Positions 25,645 to 34,016 are shown, counted from the first letter of the stretch. The stretch: 37,791 bases of DNA from Azoarcus taiwanensis (GCF_012910885.1 NZ_WTVM01000023.1:1-37791), one strand, 5' to 3'. Notes: a model not told the origin generated them from the letters alone. Numbers and translations are program-made.

Positions 25645-26496
25645 TCAGAAACCCAGGCTGTCGAGCAGATCGTCGACCTGCTCCTGTGAGGTCACGACAT
25701 CATCGCGCCCGCGCGAGTCGATGACCGGGCCGTTCATCAAGCCATCGACCTTGTCCACCGGCAGTTTGTCAGGCGGCGCGACCTCCAGCAGCAGGCTCAA
25801 AAGCCGGCTCTCAAGCGTCTGCGCAAGGTCGACCACGCGCTTGATCACCTGCCCAGTGAGATCCTGGAAATCCTGCGCCATCATGATCTCGAGCAACTGC
25901 TCGCCCGTGGCGTGACTGTGCTCCCGTGTCTGCCCGAGGAAACGGTGGGTCTCCTGTGCGAGCGCCTTGAAATCATCCACCGACATCTGATTGGCGAAAA
26001 CCTTCTCCCATTCACCCTGGAGTCTGCCCGCATCGTTCTCAAGCTGTGTCTGCAGCGGCTGAGCAATATCAGTGGCGTTCAGGACACGGCTGGCTGCCTG
26101 CTCCGTCATCAGCGCGATGTAGTTCAGGCGCTGACGAGTATCCGGTATGGCCTCGACCGCATCCTTGAGCGGCGCATCCCCCAGCATCGTGCGCAGCGCT
26201 TCGTGGACCTCGCGCGTCATGACACCCACACGCTTGAACACGCGCTCATCCTCACTCAACTCCGCTTCATCAACACCCGCCAAGACCGACTCGGTCGCCA
26301 CTGAGGCATCCGCCTTGCTTGCAACGCTGTCAAACAAGGCCTGCAGGTCATCGTTGTCACCACTGGCATCCACAGGCCCAGGCACGGCTGCCACCGGCGA
26401 CGACTTTGCCTCGGACTTGCCCGTGGCGATCTCGTCGAACAAAGCCTGAAGGTCATCCGAGTCACCTGCCTCACCGTGTTTCTGCTTTCTGATCAT
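25645..26496 (-). CDS. cheZ: CheY-P phosphatase CheZ with duplicated N-terminal motif
   Basis: CheZ dephosphorylates CheY-P. The 283-residue protein has the long helical hairpin with the catalytic Gln region 'IMMAQDFQDLTGQVIKRVV', and ends in the CheY-tethering peptide 'QVDDLLDSLGF'. At its N-terminus the octapeptide DDLQALFD occurs twice (residues 14-21 and 49-56), each in a GD-[SN]-DDLQALFD-x-[IV]-A context. That makes it about 70 residues longer than E. coli CheZ (214). A clear GGAG ribosome-binding site precedes the ATG. It lies between cheY and cheA. Confidence 0.95.
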   Translation of the reverse strand: MIRKQKHGEAGDSDDLQALFDEIATGKSEAKSSPVAAVPGPVDASGDNDDLQALFDSVASKADASVATESVLAGVDEAELSEDERVFKRVGVMTREVHEALRTMLGDAPLKDAVEAIPDTRQRLNYIALMTEQAASRVLNATDIAQPLQTQLENDAGRLQGEWEKVFANQMSVDDFKALAQETHRFLGQTREHSHATGEQLLEIMMAQDFQDLTGQVIKRVVDLAQTLESRLLSLLLEVAPPDKLPVDKVDGLMNGPVIDSRGRDDVVTSQEQVDDLLDSLGF

Positions 26497-26538
26497 CCTG
26501 ACGCTCCTGCATGCCGGGGTTGCGCCCCCCGGGGTGTC

Positions 26539-26928
26539 TTACTTGCCCAGCTTCTCGAAAATCTTCTGCAACTTCTCCGACAGCGTCGCCGAAGTGAAGG
26601 GCTTGACGATGTATCCGCTCGCGCCAGCCTGAGCCGCCGCGATGATGTTCTCCTTCTTGGCCTCCGCGGTAATCATGAGCACCGGCAGATGCTTGAGCTC
26701 AGGCGCCTTGCGGATGTGCTGCAGCAAGGCCAGACCATCCATGTTGGGCATGTTCCAGTCGGTCACGACGAATTCGAAATCCCCGCGTTCGAGCTTTTGA
26801 AGCGCGACGACGCCGTCTTCGGCCTCATCAACGTTGTTGAAACCAAGCTCCTTGAGAAGATTGCGCACGATGCGCCGCATCGTGGAAAAGTCGTCGACCA
26901 CAAGAAACTTCATTGAGGGATCAGGCAT
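26539..26928 (-). CDS. cheY: Chemotaxis response regulator CheY
   Basis: Single-domain receiver that, when phosphorylated, binds FliM and reverses flagellar rotation. The 129-residue protein starts [20 protein letters not shown]. It has the acidic pair DD, the phospho-Asp in '[13 protein letters not shown]', the Thr in '[12 protein letters not shown]' and the Lys in '[11 protein letters not shown]'. The ATG at 26928 has GGAGA 6 bases upstream and is preferred over a GTG 18 bases further up. It is 42 bp before cheZ and 14 bp after cheV. Confidence 0.98.
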   Translation of the reverse strand: MPDPSMKFLVVDDFSTMRRIVRNLLKELGFNNVDEAEDGVVALQKLERGDFEFVVTDWNMPNMDGLALLQHIRKAPELKHLPVLMITAEAKKENIIAAAQAGASGYIVKPFTSATLSEKLQKIFEKLGK

Positions 26929-26942
26929 TCCATTCTCCGTAA

Positions 26943-27905
26943 TCACTGTCCATTCGGGCGATGGTTCTTCATCAACAGCGGCCGCAAGGTATCGGCCAGC
27001 ACGTCAGCGTCGAATTTTGCCACGTAGGCATCCACTCCGACCTGTTTCCCCATATCCCGATTGGCCGCTGACGAAAGCGAGGAATGCATTGCAACGGGTA
27101 CGTCCTTGAAACGCGCATCAGCCTTGATCTTGCTGGTCAGCACATAACCGTCCATTTCAGGCATCTCGACATCGACCAGGATCAGATCCAGTTCATCACA
27201 GACTCGCCGACCCGTCTGGCGGGCCTGATTGGCCATGCCTTCCAGGCGCTGCCAGGCCTCCGCACCGTTGACCGCGTATTTGTGCTTGACGCCGAGCTTG
27301 TCGAGCACCTCGGTGATCTTGCGCCGAGCCACAGTTGAATCGTCCACGAAGAAAACGTTGAGTTCGTGACCACCGTCGATCGGGTTGATCGGGCCGATCA
27401 CCGCATCGCCGAAGGTGTGCGACAGTACCGACTCGACATCGAGAATCGATACCAGCTTGCCGTCAGGCAGTTCGGTCAGCGCAGTGATGAAACCCTGCGC
27501 GCCGCTCGAGACGTTATCCGCGGCTCGCACCCGCTCCCAGTCGACACGGACGATACGGTCGACGCTTTCGACCAGAAAGCCCAGCGTACGCTTGCTGTAC
27601 TCGGTCACCATCATCGTTCCGGTGCGGTCCTCCGCGCCCCCGATGCCGAGAATGCTGGCCAGCGACAACACAGGAATCACGTTACCCCGGAGAGAAATCA
27701 GACCCTCCACGCCGTGCGGCATGTTGGGCGCGCGCGTTACGAACGGCGTGTCACTGACTTCGCGAACCTTGAACACGTTGATGCCGAAGGTCTCGCCTGT
27801 CCCGAGCGTAAAGAGGAGGATCTCCATCCGGTTGGAGCCAACCAGCGGTTCGTCTTCACTCGCCGCAACCGAGGCGCCAACTTCCTGGGTCTTCAATGCG
27901 TACAT
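26943..27905 (-). CDS. cheV: Chemotaxis coupling protein CheV (second copy)
   Basis: CheV combines a CheW-like coupling domain with a receiver domain and links receptors to CheA with feedback by phosphorylation. The 320-residue protein starts [20 protein letters not shown]. It has the CheW domain ('[20 protein letters not shown]', '[20 protein letters not shown]') and a C-terminal receiver with '[13 protein letters not shown]', phospho-Asp in '[13 protein letters not shown]' and '[10 protein letters not shown]'. GGAGA lies 9 bases before the ATG. It follows the other cheV by 4 bp. Confidence 0.95.
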   Translation of the reverse strand: MYALKTQEVGASVAASEDEPLVGSNRMEILLFTLGTGETFGINVFKVREVSDTPFVTRAPNMPHGVEGLISLRGNVIPVLSLASILGIGGAEDRTGTMMVTEYSKRTLGFLVESVDRIVRVDWERVRAADNVSSGAQGFITALTELPDGKLVSILDVESVLSHTFGDAVIGPINPIDGGHELNVFFVDDSTVARRKITEVLDKLGVKHKYAVNGAEAWQRLEGMANQARQTGRRVCDELDLILVDVEMPEMDGYVLTSKIKADARFKDVPVAMHSSLSSAANRDMGKQVGVDAYVAKFDADVLADTLRPLLMKNHRPNGQ

Positions 27906-27909
27906 ATGT

Positions 27910-28881
27910 TTAGTCTCCGGTCGCATCGCTCTCGCGCCGATCACCGATCCGTTCGCGGAGAATCATCGCGAGCTTGTGTGGTTCGAACTTGGCGACATAA
28001 TCATCCACCCCGACGGAACGTCCAAGTTGCTGGTTCGACATGCCGGACAACGACGAATGCATGATTACCGGGATACCGGCAAACCGGGGATCTGACTTGA
28101 TCGTCTTGGTCAGGATGTAGCCGTCCATCTCGGGCATCTCGACGTCAGTGAGAATCACGCTGACCATGTCCGCGACCGTCCGACCGGTCGCCTGCGCATG
28201 CTGAGCGATCTTCTGCAATTCCTCCCACGCCTGACGCCCATTGATGGCGCCCTGGTAGGGCACATCGAGTTTCTCCAGCGTCAGCTCGATCTGCTTGCGC
28301 GCAACCGATGAATCATCGGCGAAGAACACCATGCGACTCTCACCGTTGATCGGGTCGATACCCTTGAACAAGAGCTCGTCATCGTAACGCGCGGTTTCCG
28401 AGAGCACTTTCTCGACGTCGAGCATCATGACCAGTCGGTCATCCGCCAGTTCAGTTACCGCGGTGACCAGGCCGCCCATCTTGGCGGTCAGCATCTCCGG
28501 CGGAACGCGCATCTGCGACCAGTCAAGGCGCAGAATGGTATCGACATTCTCGACCAGAAACCCCTGGGTGTGACCGTTGTACTCGGTCACGATCATGATG
28601 CTTCGAGGTGTCTCGGAGACAATGCCGACATACTTCGCGAGATCGACCACCGGCACCAATGCGCCACGCAGGCTGACCATGCCCTCGACACAGTCGGGCA
28701 TCTCCGGCGCGGATGTGATGTCAGGCGTGCGCATGACCTCACGCACCTTGAACACATTGATGCCGAAGGTCTCCTGCCGACCAGTCCGCTGATCGACACC
28801 GAGCGAAAACAGCAGGATCTCGAGTTTGTTGGTGCCCGCAAGTCTCGTGCGAGCCTCGATGGTGTTGAATAGATCGGACAT
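27910..28881 (-). CDS. cheV: Chemotaxis coupling protein CheV (first copy)
   Basis: A 323-residue CheV, MSDLFNTIEARTRLAGTNKL..., with a CheW domain ('[20 protein letters not shown]', 'GMVSLRGALVPVVDLAKYVG') and a receiver ('FFADDSSVARKQIELTLEKL', '[13 protein letters not shown]', 'DDYVAKFEPHKLA'). It is clearly related to, but well diverged from, its neighbour, so this is an old tandem duplication or paired recruitment. GGAAGAGG precedes the ATG at 28881; a longer in-frame start would overlap the upstream gene by 74 bp. There is a 118-bp gap to the receptor-like gene. Confidence 0.95.
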   Translation of the reverse strand: MSDLFNTIEARTRLAGTNKLEILLFSLGVDQRTGRQETFGINVFKVREVMRTPDITSAPEMPDCVEGMVSLRGALVPVVDLAKYVGIVSETPRSIMIVTEYNGHTQGFLVENVDTILRLDWSQMRVPPEMLTAKMGGLVTAVTELADDRLVMMLDVEKVLSETARYDDELLFKGIDPINGESRMVFFADDSSVARKQIELTLEKLDVPYQGAINGRQAWEELQKIAQHAQATGRTVADMVSVILTDVEMPEMDGYILTKTIKSDPRFAGIPVIMHSSLSGMSNQQLGRSVGVDDYVAKFEPHKLAMILRERIGDRRESDATGD

Positions 28882-28999
28882 GGCCTCTTCCGTGTAACGC
28901 TGAGTGCTTCGGTTTGAATACAAGCGATATATCGACGTGGTTCGCCCCAACTTGAGGCATTCAGGCATGGCAGCAAACGAGAATCTGCCTGCCGTCGAG

Positions 29000-30556
29000 T
29001 CAACCGCGCCAGTCCTCCTCGAGCGGGCCGCCGCGTTTGCCGCGACCAACTCTGGGCAAGGGCGTCGAACCAACCGCCTTGAGGCGGGAAACTTTCTTCA
29101 CATCCCGCCTTTCGGACGGAGGATTCCCCACCGTTACAGGAGGATACGCAGCCTCATGCAGTCCGACAGTGACATCCGACACAGTACGTACTCCATGGCG
29201 GTCGACGTCCACCAATGATCGCACTTCTCGCAGCTCTCCGAGCAAATCGGTCAGGCCATCGCACATTGTTGCGGCAACGGCTCGAGGATGTTGCGTCTGC
29301 AAGGACAGCGACTCGGTAACACTCTGCAGCTCACGCTTCAGGATGTCCACCTCCTGTTCCAGCAGCGCAACACCATCAGCTGTTTCTCGCGCGACCGACC
29401 TCGCCACACGATGCATTCGATTCACGCCCTTGACTTCGGAACGGGCCTCCAGAAGCGCCAGGTTCAGTCCCAAGACCCGGGACTGCCTGCTTGCATGAGC
29501 CAGGCACTGTATCTTTGCACGCAGCGGTTCGAAGCGCTCGGGCAACTGGGCCAGTCGTTTCATGACCAACGGCTCCCCAGGATCAGACTCCGGAACACCA
29601 CCGGCCAGACGGTGCGAAAGCGAGACCAGCTCAGCACAGCGGGTCTCGATCCGGCCCAAGCGTTCGGAGAGCATCGGCGCAGAGCTCATCGCTTCTTCGG
29701 GGTGCTGCCAGTCACCGTGATTGGGCGCCCCATCCCGGTTTGAAGCAAAGGAAAGCTTAAGTTTCAATCTGCGGAGTGCATCACGCAGCGCCGCAAACTC
29801 CACACGATTGATGTCGACACTACCCGCGTCCGTATCGCCTTGGGCAATCCGGTCGATAAGGCCGCACACTACGCCATATTCCCGCTTGCGCTGCCTGCTT
29901 TCGAGCACAATGACCGCGATACCGCCGAGGGCCGCCAGCGTAGCAAGCCCGAGCACCAGCGACCGCAGCACCCAGCCACCCAGGTCGGGTTTCGCGGAGA
30001 GGATGAACAGAGCAGCGACGGCCGCGCCGACCAACGAAAGCGCGAAACCGACAAGGTCGTCTGCGCGAGAGGTGCCACGCACCCGCCGAAACCATGCCAC
30101 CGGCCCGGCCCCGCGGCGCGGATCAGCGTCGATCTTCACCCCCCTCGCAATCTGGGCGAACTGTGATCGCGCATGCGCAATCTCGGCAGCAAAAGCGGGT
30201 CTGAAATGGGCAAGATAAGCCTTCTTGACCCCACGGTTGACGTCGGGCGCCACCGTCAGCCTCATCCACAGACCGGTTCCAGCGCTTGTGCGAAGCTTGA
30301 CCGTCGAACTCCAGGAAGCGCCGTCGCCCAGTTTGCACCACAGGTCATCGAGCAGCTCCCGGGGGCTCTCCGCATCGACGAAGCGCTCAAGATCCACTCC
30401 CACCAACGCGTCCGCTTCGATGTCGAGGCAGGTCGCGAGGTCCTCATTGACTACGGCAAAACGACCTTCAAGATCCAGGACGGCGTGACAATCGACCGAC
30501 GCGCGCGGGCGCTTTTCCCCCTTCGCATTCGTCGAGAGCTCCGACTCAGTGCGCAT
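29000..30556 (-). CDS. Aer-like PAS/membrane receptor with degenerate signalling domain
   Basis: A 518-residue protein not matched to a named gene. Residues about 20-120 form a PAS domain like that of the aerotaxis receptor Aer ('LLDDLWCKLGDGASWSSTVK', then 'GLWMRL'). Two hydrophobic helices follow at about 168-188 and 194-218, then a HAMP-like stretch and a coiled-coil region. The receptor hairpin tip (about 349-390) keeps only 'LGLN....EAR' and lacks the GRGFAVVA block that binds CheA/CheW. The C-terminus is Arg/Gly-rich, with no CheR-tethering pentapeptide. ATG 30556 overlaps the upstream gene by 11 bp. Confidence 0.72.
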   Translation of the reverse strand: MRTESELSTNAKGEKRPRASVDCHAVLDLEGRFAVVNEDLATCLDIEADALVGVDLERFVDAESPRELLDDLWCKLGDGASWSSTVKLRTSAGTGLWMRLTVAPDVNRGVKKAYLAHFRPAFAAEIAHARSQFAQIARGVKIDADPRRGAGPVAWFRRVRGTSRADDLVGFALSLVGAAVAALFILSAKPDLGGWVLRSLVLGLATLAALGGIAVIVLESRQRKREYGVVCGLIDRIAQGDTDAGSVDINRVEFAALRDALRRLKLKLSFASNRDGAPNHGDWQHPEEAMSSAPMLSERLGRIETRCAELVSLSHRLAGGVPESDPGEPLVMKRLAQLPERFEPLRAKIQCLAHASRQSRVLGLNLALLEARSEVKGVNRMHRVARSVARETADGVALLEQEVDILKRELQSVTESLSLQTQHPRAVAATMCDGLTDLLGELREVRSLVDVDRHGVRTVSDVTVGLHEAAYPPVTVGNPPSERRDVKKVSRLKAVGSTPLPRVGRGKRGGPLEEDWRG

Positions 30557-31667
30557 CGGCACCCCCGATGCAGGCTTCAAGCAAACGAGGGAGGTCAATC
30601 ACCCACATCGCTTTCCCGTTCTGACTGAGCTGACCCCGTACACCACTGGGCACTTCATGAGAAATCACCCCGGCCAAAGGTCGAATGGCATCAGGCGCGA
30701 CAGTCAGAACCTCCTCCACATCGTCGACGAGTACCGCAACCGCCTCGCCGGCCAACCGGCTGACAAGCTGCATGCTCGATGCTCGAACCTTGCCTCTGCC
30801 CAGCTTGAGACACTGCTGCAGGTCAATGACCGGAACAAAAACACCGTCAATCTCGATGGTGCCGCAAACAAAGGCGGAACCAGCCAATGGCGGATGTACA
30901 GCATCTCCAGTGCGGATCTCTTCGATGCCCGGCGCATCGGCGGCAAACTTCATCGAAGCCAACGAGAAGGCGACGCAGACCGCCATACGAGGGGCAGACG
31001 GCAAGCTCTCCCCTTCATCCTTGGCACTCGCGCCGGGCGTCACCGCGGGCAAGCAAAGTCCCTCATCGATACTCACGGAACCAGGCTCGGCGACCCGTTC
31101 GATGATCTCGAGCAGCGCGCGATCGGCCAGCGGCGAGCGGACCTCGATTCGGCACTCGCGATTGGCCACGCTCCATGGTGCCTGTAACACTGCGACCTCG
31201 GCCACCATGTCATCAAACAACACCGGCGCTGCGGCACCGGTCGCTGACAATCGAAAGACGATGCTTTTAGCTGTGGGGGCACCCACAGCAAGCGATGACT
31301 CCAGCCGCATGAGCAGGTCAGCCGGTCCACCGAAGGTCTTTGCCGCACCATCACGCAAACCGGCGAGGTTGACGCGTACCGCAGCAAACGCCTCACGCAA
31401 CAAGGTCCAGCTCGGACCGTTCGCCCCGTCCTGCACGCATGCCAGATAATGATCGAGAGCTGTGGCGAGTGCGCCGAGCCCCGAGAACCCAAGGGTCAGG
31501 CTTCCACCCTTGATGGAGTGTGCCGAACGCCTCAGTACTTCGAGCCCCTCAGGGCCAGCGACGGTGTCATCGTCCAACTCGAGCACCAACTCGGCTGAGC
31601 GCAGAAAATCATCGCACTCGGCGAAGAACATCTGGTCCAGCTCATCGAGATCGAGGCCCCCGGTCAC
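30546..31667 (-). CDS. Kinase-less CheA-like protein (Hpt, P2-like, CheW domains)
   Basis: A 373-residue protein starting at GTG 31667 with GGAGG 6 bases upstream; the longer frame to 31919 reads through the promoter region. Residues 1-110 are an Hpt domain with phosphorylatable His50 in 'SAHSIKGGSLTLGF'. Residues about 134-203 resemble the CheA P2 domain in pattern ('SIVFRLSATG', 'ALLEIIERVAEPGSVSID'). Residues about 225-373 are a CheW/P5 domain ('GTIEIDGVFVPVIDLQQCLK', 'VAVLVDDVEEVLTV'). P3 (dimerisation) and P4 (ATPase) are absent. It could take phosphate from CheA in trans; function is inferred. Confidence 0.8.
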   Translation of the reverse strand: MTGGLDLDELDQMFFAECDDFLRSAELVLELDDDTVAGPEGLEVLRRSAHSIKGGSLTLGFSGLGALATALDHYLACVQDGANGPSWTLLREAFAAVRVNLAGLRDGAAKTFGGPADLLMRLESSLAVGAPTAKSIVFRLSATGAAAPVLFDDMVAEVAVLQAPWSVANRECRIEVRSPLADRALLEIIERVAEPGSVSIDEGLCLPAVTPGASAKDEGESLPSAPRMAVCVAFSLASMKFAADAPGIEEIRTGDAVHPPLAGSAFVCGTIEIDGVFVPVIDLQQCLKLGRGKVRASSMQLVSRLAGEAVAVLVDDVEEVLTVAPDAIRPLAGVISHEVPSGVRGQLSQNGKAMWVIDLPRLLEACIGGADAH

Positions 31668-31975
31668 GAGCCGCCTCCGCAAGTGGCCCGCCGCGCGTGC
31701 GCGCGCATGGATGCGAGGTCCCTCAGACAGGCTCGGGCATTGGCGGGAAACGGTGCAGAGAACTGCAGCACGAACGACTCCGGGTGGTGTTATACGAGCA
31801 GGAGAACCGCTCCCGCGCGCCTCGCAGCGGCAGACGGCCTCTGCGAGTAATAACGTCCGAGATCTCTGAGACTTTAGCTGCTGAGGCCCCAACGATGAGG
31901 CGCGTGTGACGGCGAGCAACCGAGCTTGGACCCATCAGCCTCGCGAGGGCGCACCTCAGGCAGAAAAAGGGACGG
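31668..31975. other. Gap between motB and the CheA-like gene
   Basis: These 308 bp carry the upstream region of the kinase-less CheA gene. They hold a candidate sigma-28 promoter (31850-31876) and an imperfect hairpin CTCGCAG ... CTCTGCGAG (31821-31847). An open frame continues through on the minus strand, but it has no family features or ribosome-binding site and contains the promoter, so it is judged noncoding. Confidence 0.5.
31850..31876 (-). promoter_or_regulatory. Candidate sigma-28 (FliA) promoter
   Basis: On the minus strand TAAAGTCT (31876-31869), an 11-bp spacer, then GACGTTAT (31857-31850). The consensus is TAAAGTTT-N11-GCCGATAA: 7 of 8 and 5 of 8 matches with exact spacing. It would start transcription near 31843, giving a 175-base leader before the GTG of the kinase-less CheA gene. 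Confidence 0.45.
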
Positions 31976-32923
31976 TCACTGCGCACCTTGCAGAGCCGCC
32001 GGCTGCAGCGCGCCGCCATCCTCCACCGAGAGTACATCGGCCCCGCTGCGCAAGGCCTCTTCCGCACGCTTCGTCATCACAATGATGCTGATTCGCCTAT
32101 TCGCCGGGTCAAGTGGATCGTCTTCGATCAAAGGCACAGTTTCGGCCAGACCGACGACCCGGGCTATTCGATTGGGTTCGAGACCGCCGGCGATCATCTC
32201 TCTTCGAGACGCATTGGCCCGGTTGGCGGAAAGCTCCCAGTTGGAAAAACCACGTTCGCCGCCCGCGAAAGGCAGCGCATCGGTATGCCCGGTCAGGCTG
32301 AGGCGATTCGGCACATCGTTGAGCGCACTGCCGATGGCTCGCAACAGACTGCGGGTGTAGGGCTGCAGATCCGCGCTGGCGCTGGCGAACATCGGTCGGT
32401 TCTGCTCGTCGACAAGCTGGATGCGCAGACCATCGGTGGTGATATCGATGAGAATCTGGTTCCGGTAATTGCGCAGATCGGGATTCGCCTCGACCATCGC
32501 TTCGATACGGCCCTTGAGGTCCAGGAGCCGACCCCGCTCCAACAGCTCGGCCTCGAACTCGTGCAATTCCATCTCCCTCGCGCGCGCCGCGTCGAGGTTG
32601 ATCCGGGCACGGCTCTCGATATCGCCCCGCCGCACCTGACCGACGGAACGCGACAAGTCTTCACCACCGCCCTGGATGATGGACGAACTGTCACCCGTGC
32701 CTGACCCACCCTGCAGGGAAAGCAGAATCGGGTTCTGAAAATGATCGGCAATACCCTCGAGATCGCCCTGGGCCGTCGAACCCAGCAGCCACATCAGAAG
32801 GAAGAAGGCCATCATCGCAGTCACGAAGTCTGCATAGGCGATCTTCCACGCACCGCCATGGTGTCCGCCGCCACCCTTCTTGATGCGCTTGACGATAATA
32901 GGCTGTTGGGTATCGTCGCTCAT
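31976..32923 (-). CDS. motB: Flagellar stator protein MotB
   Basis: MotB anchors the stator to peptidoglycan and carries the proton-accepting Asp. The 315-residue protein has a short N-terminal cytoplasmic part ending 'GGAWKIAYADF', with Asp32 at the start of the single membrane helix. The plug/linker and an OmpA-like domain follow ('SLTGHTDALPF', 'NWELSANRANASRREMIAGG', 'RRISIIVM'). The ATG at 32923 has GGAGG 6 bases upstream. It follows motA after 123 bp, a wider gap than usual. Confidence 0.97.
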   Translation of the reverse strand: MSDDTQQPIIVKRIKKGGGGHHGGAWKIAYADFVTAMMAFFLLMWLLGSTAQGDLEGIADHFQNPILLSLQGGSGTGDSSSIIQGGGEDLSRSVGQVRRGDIESRARINLDAARAREMELHEFEAELLERGRLLDLKGRIEAMVEANPDLRNYRNQILIDITTDGLRIQLVDEQNRPMFASASADLQPYTRSLLRAIGSALNDVPNRLSLTGHTDALPFAGGERGFSNWELSANRANASRREMIAGGLEPNRIARVVGLAETVPLIEDDPLDPANRRISIIVMTKRAEEALRSGADVLSVEDGGALQPAALQGAQ

Positions 32924-33046
32924 CCAATGCCTCCGAGCCATTTCGGCTCAGGTTCGCGACTCACGACGTCCCGCCGCGCCAGCCCACGGGAGTCCTGGTT
33001 CCCCAGCGAGGGAGTGCGAGCGATGTGAGCATGGGGGTCGTTCATC

Positions 33047-33904
33047 TTACTTCCCCTTGCGGCTCTTGATGTCTTCCTCGAGCTCGACAAAGCCCGGGCG
33101 GTCCGTCGAGTAGAGCACCTTGCGCCCGAACTCGATCGCCACCTGCGGCGCATAGCCATTCATGCTTGCAAGCAGAACCGCCTTGATGCATTGATAGATC
33201 TTGCCGCTTTGCTCGACACGCTGCTCGAGCTGGCCAGCCAGCGGCTGCACGAAACCGTATGACAGGAGGATCCCAAGAAAGGTGCCGACCAATGCACCGC
33301 CAATCATCTTGCCAAGCACCGCAGGCGGCTCGCCGACCGATCCCATGACGTTCACCACGCCCATCACCGCGACCACGATACCGAATGCAGGGAGTGCATC
33401 GCCGACCTTGGCAACCACATGCGGCGCTGTGTGAGCCTCCTGGTGATGGGTCTCGATCTCGAGATCCATGAGGTTCTCGATCTCGAAGGCGTTGAGGTTG
33501 CCACCGACCATCATGCGCAGATAGTCAGTCATGAACTCCACCGCATGATGATCCGCGAGCACGTCAGGATATTTCGAGAAGATCGGACTCGCAGCCGGCT
33601 CTTCGATGTCGTTCTCGATCGACATCAGGCCCTCCTTCCTCACCTTGGCGAGCACCTCGTAGAGAAGTGCCAGCAGGTTCATGTAGAGGGTCTTGTTGTA
33701 GGGCGTACCCTTGAAGGCTCCCGACAGGGCACCGAGGGTTGCCTTGATCGCCCTCGAGCCATTGCCCGCGACGAAACCCCCGATCATCAGACCAATGATG
33801 GCGACGTACTCCAGCGGCACCCACAATGCCATGAGACTGCCATGCATCGCGTAGGTACCGATCGACGCTAGCAAGACAATGATGTAACCGACGATGACTA
33901 GCAC
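33047..33904 (-). CDS. motA: Flagellar stator protein MotA
   Basis: MotA forms the proton channel with MotB and drives the rotor. The 285-residue protein starts at GTG 33904 (AGGGG 8 bases upstream) and reads MLVIVGYIIVLLASIGTYAM. It has four membrane segments, charged cytoplasmic residues in 'EVLAKVRKEGLMSIENDIEE', and the two conserved prolines in 'DALPAFGIVVAVMGVVNVMG' and 'YGFVQPLAGQLE'. The longer frame to 33940 adds 12 unrelated residues. It lies after the flhC terminator, so it needs its own promoter. Confidence 0.97.
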   Translation of the reverse strand: MLVIVGYIIVLLASIGTYAMHGSLMALWVPLEYVAIIGLMIGGFVAGNGSRAIKATLGALSGAFKGTPYNKTLYMNLLALLYEVLAKVRKEGLMSIENDIEEPAASPIFSKYPDVLADHHAVEFMTDYLRMMVGGNLNAFEIENLMDLEIETHHQEAHTAPHVVAKVGDALPAFGIVVAVMGVVNVMGSVGEPPAVLGKMIGGALVGTFLGILLSYGFVQPLAGQLEQRVEQSGKIYQCIKAVLLASMNGYAPQVAIEFGRKVLYSTDRPGFVELEEDIKSRKGK

Positions 33905-33989
33905 ATGTAACCCCTGCCTACCCTGAACCTGACCACCCAAAGATTTCGCGAGCCGCGCGACAACAGGAACCCTTGACGGCGGCCCAGGG

Positions 33990-34016
33990 AACTCGGTGTT
34001 TCGACGAAGATTTTGA
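33990..34016 (-). promoter_or_regulatory. Weak candidate sigma-28 promoter before motA
   Basis: On the minus strand TCAAAATC (34016-34009), 11 bp, then ACCGAGTT (33997-33990), which keeps the CCGA core of the FliA -10. Only about half of the consensus positions match. It is listed because a terminator separates motA from flhC and some promoter must lie here. Confidence 0.25.

Noticed and set aside
24529-25689. 386-residue plus-strand frame opposite cheA
   Set aside because: Shadow of cheA; no ribosome-binding site or family match.
28882-29073. 64-residue N-terminal extension of the first cheV
   Set aside because: It would overlap the receptor-like gene by 74 bp, and GGAAGAGG precedes the ATG at 28881, where CheV similarity begins.
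31668-31919. N-terminal extension of the CheA-like protein to 31919
   Set aside because: The extra 84 residues are not Hpt-like, and a GTG with an ideal GGAGG lies at 31667. The extension would contain the candidate sigma-28 promoter.
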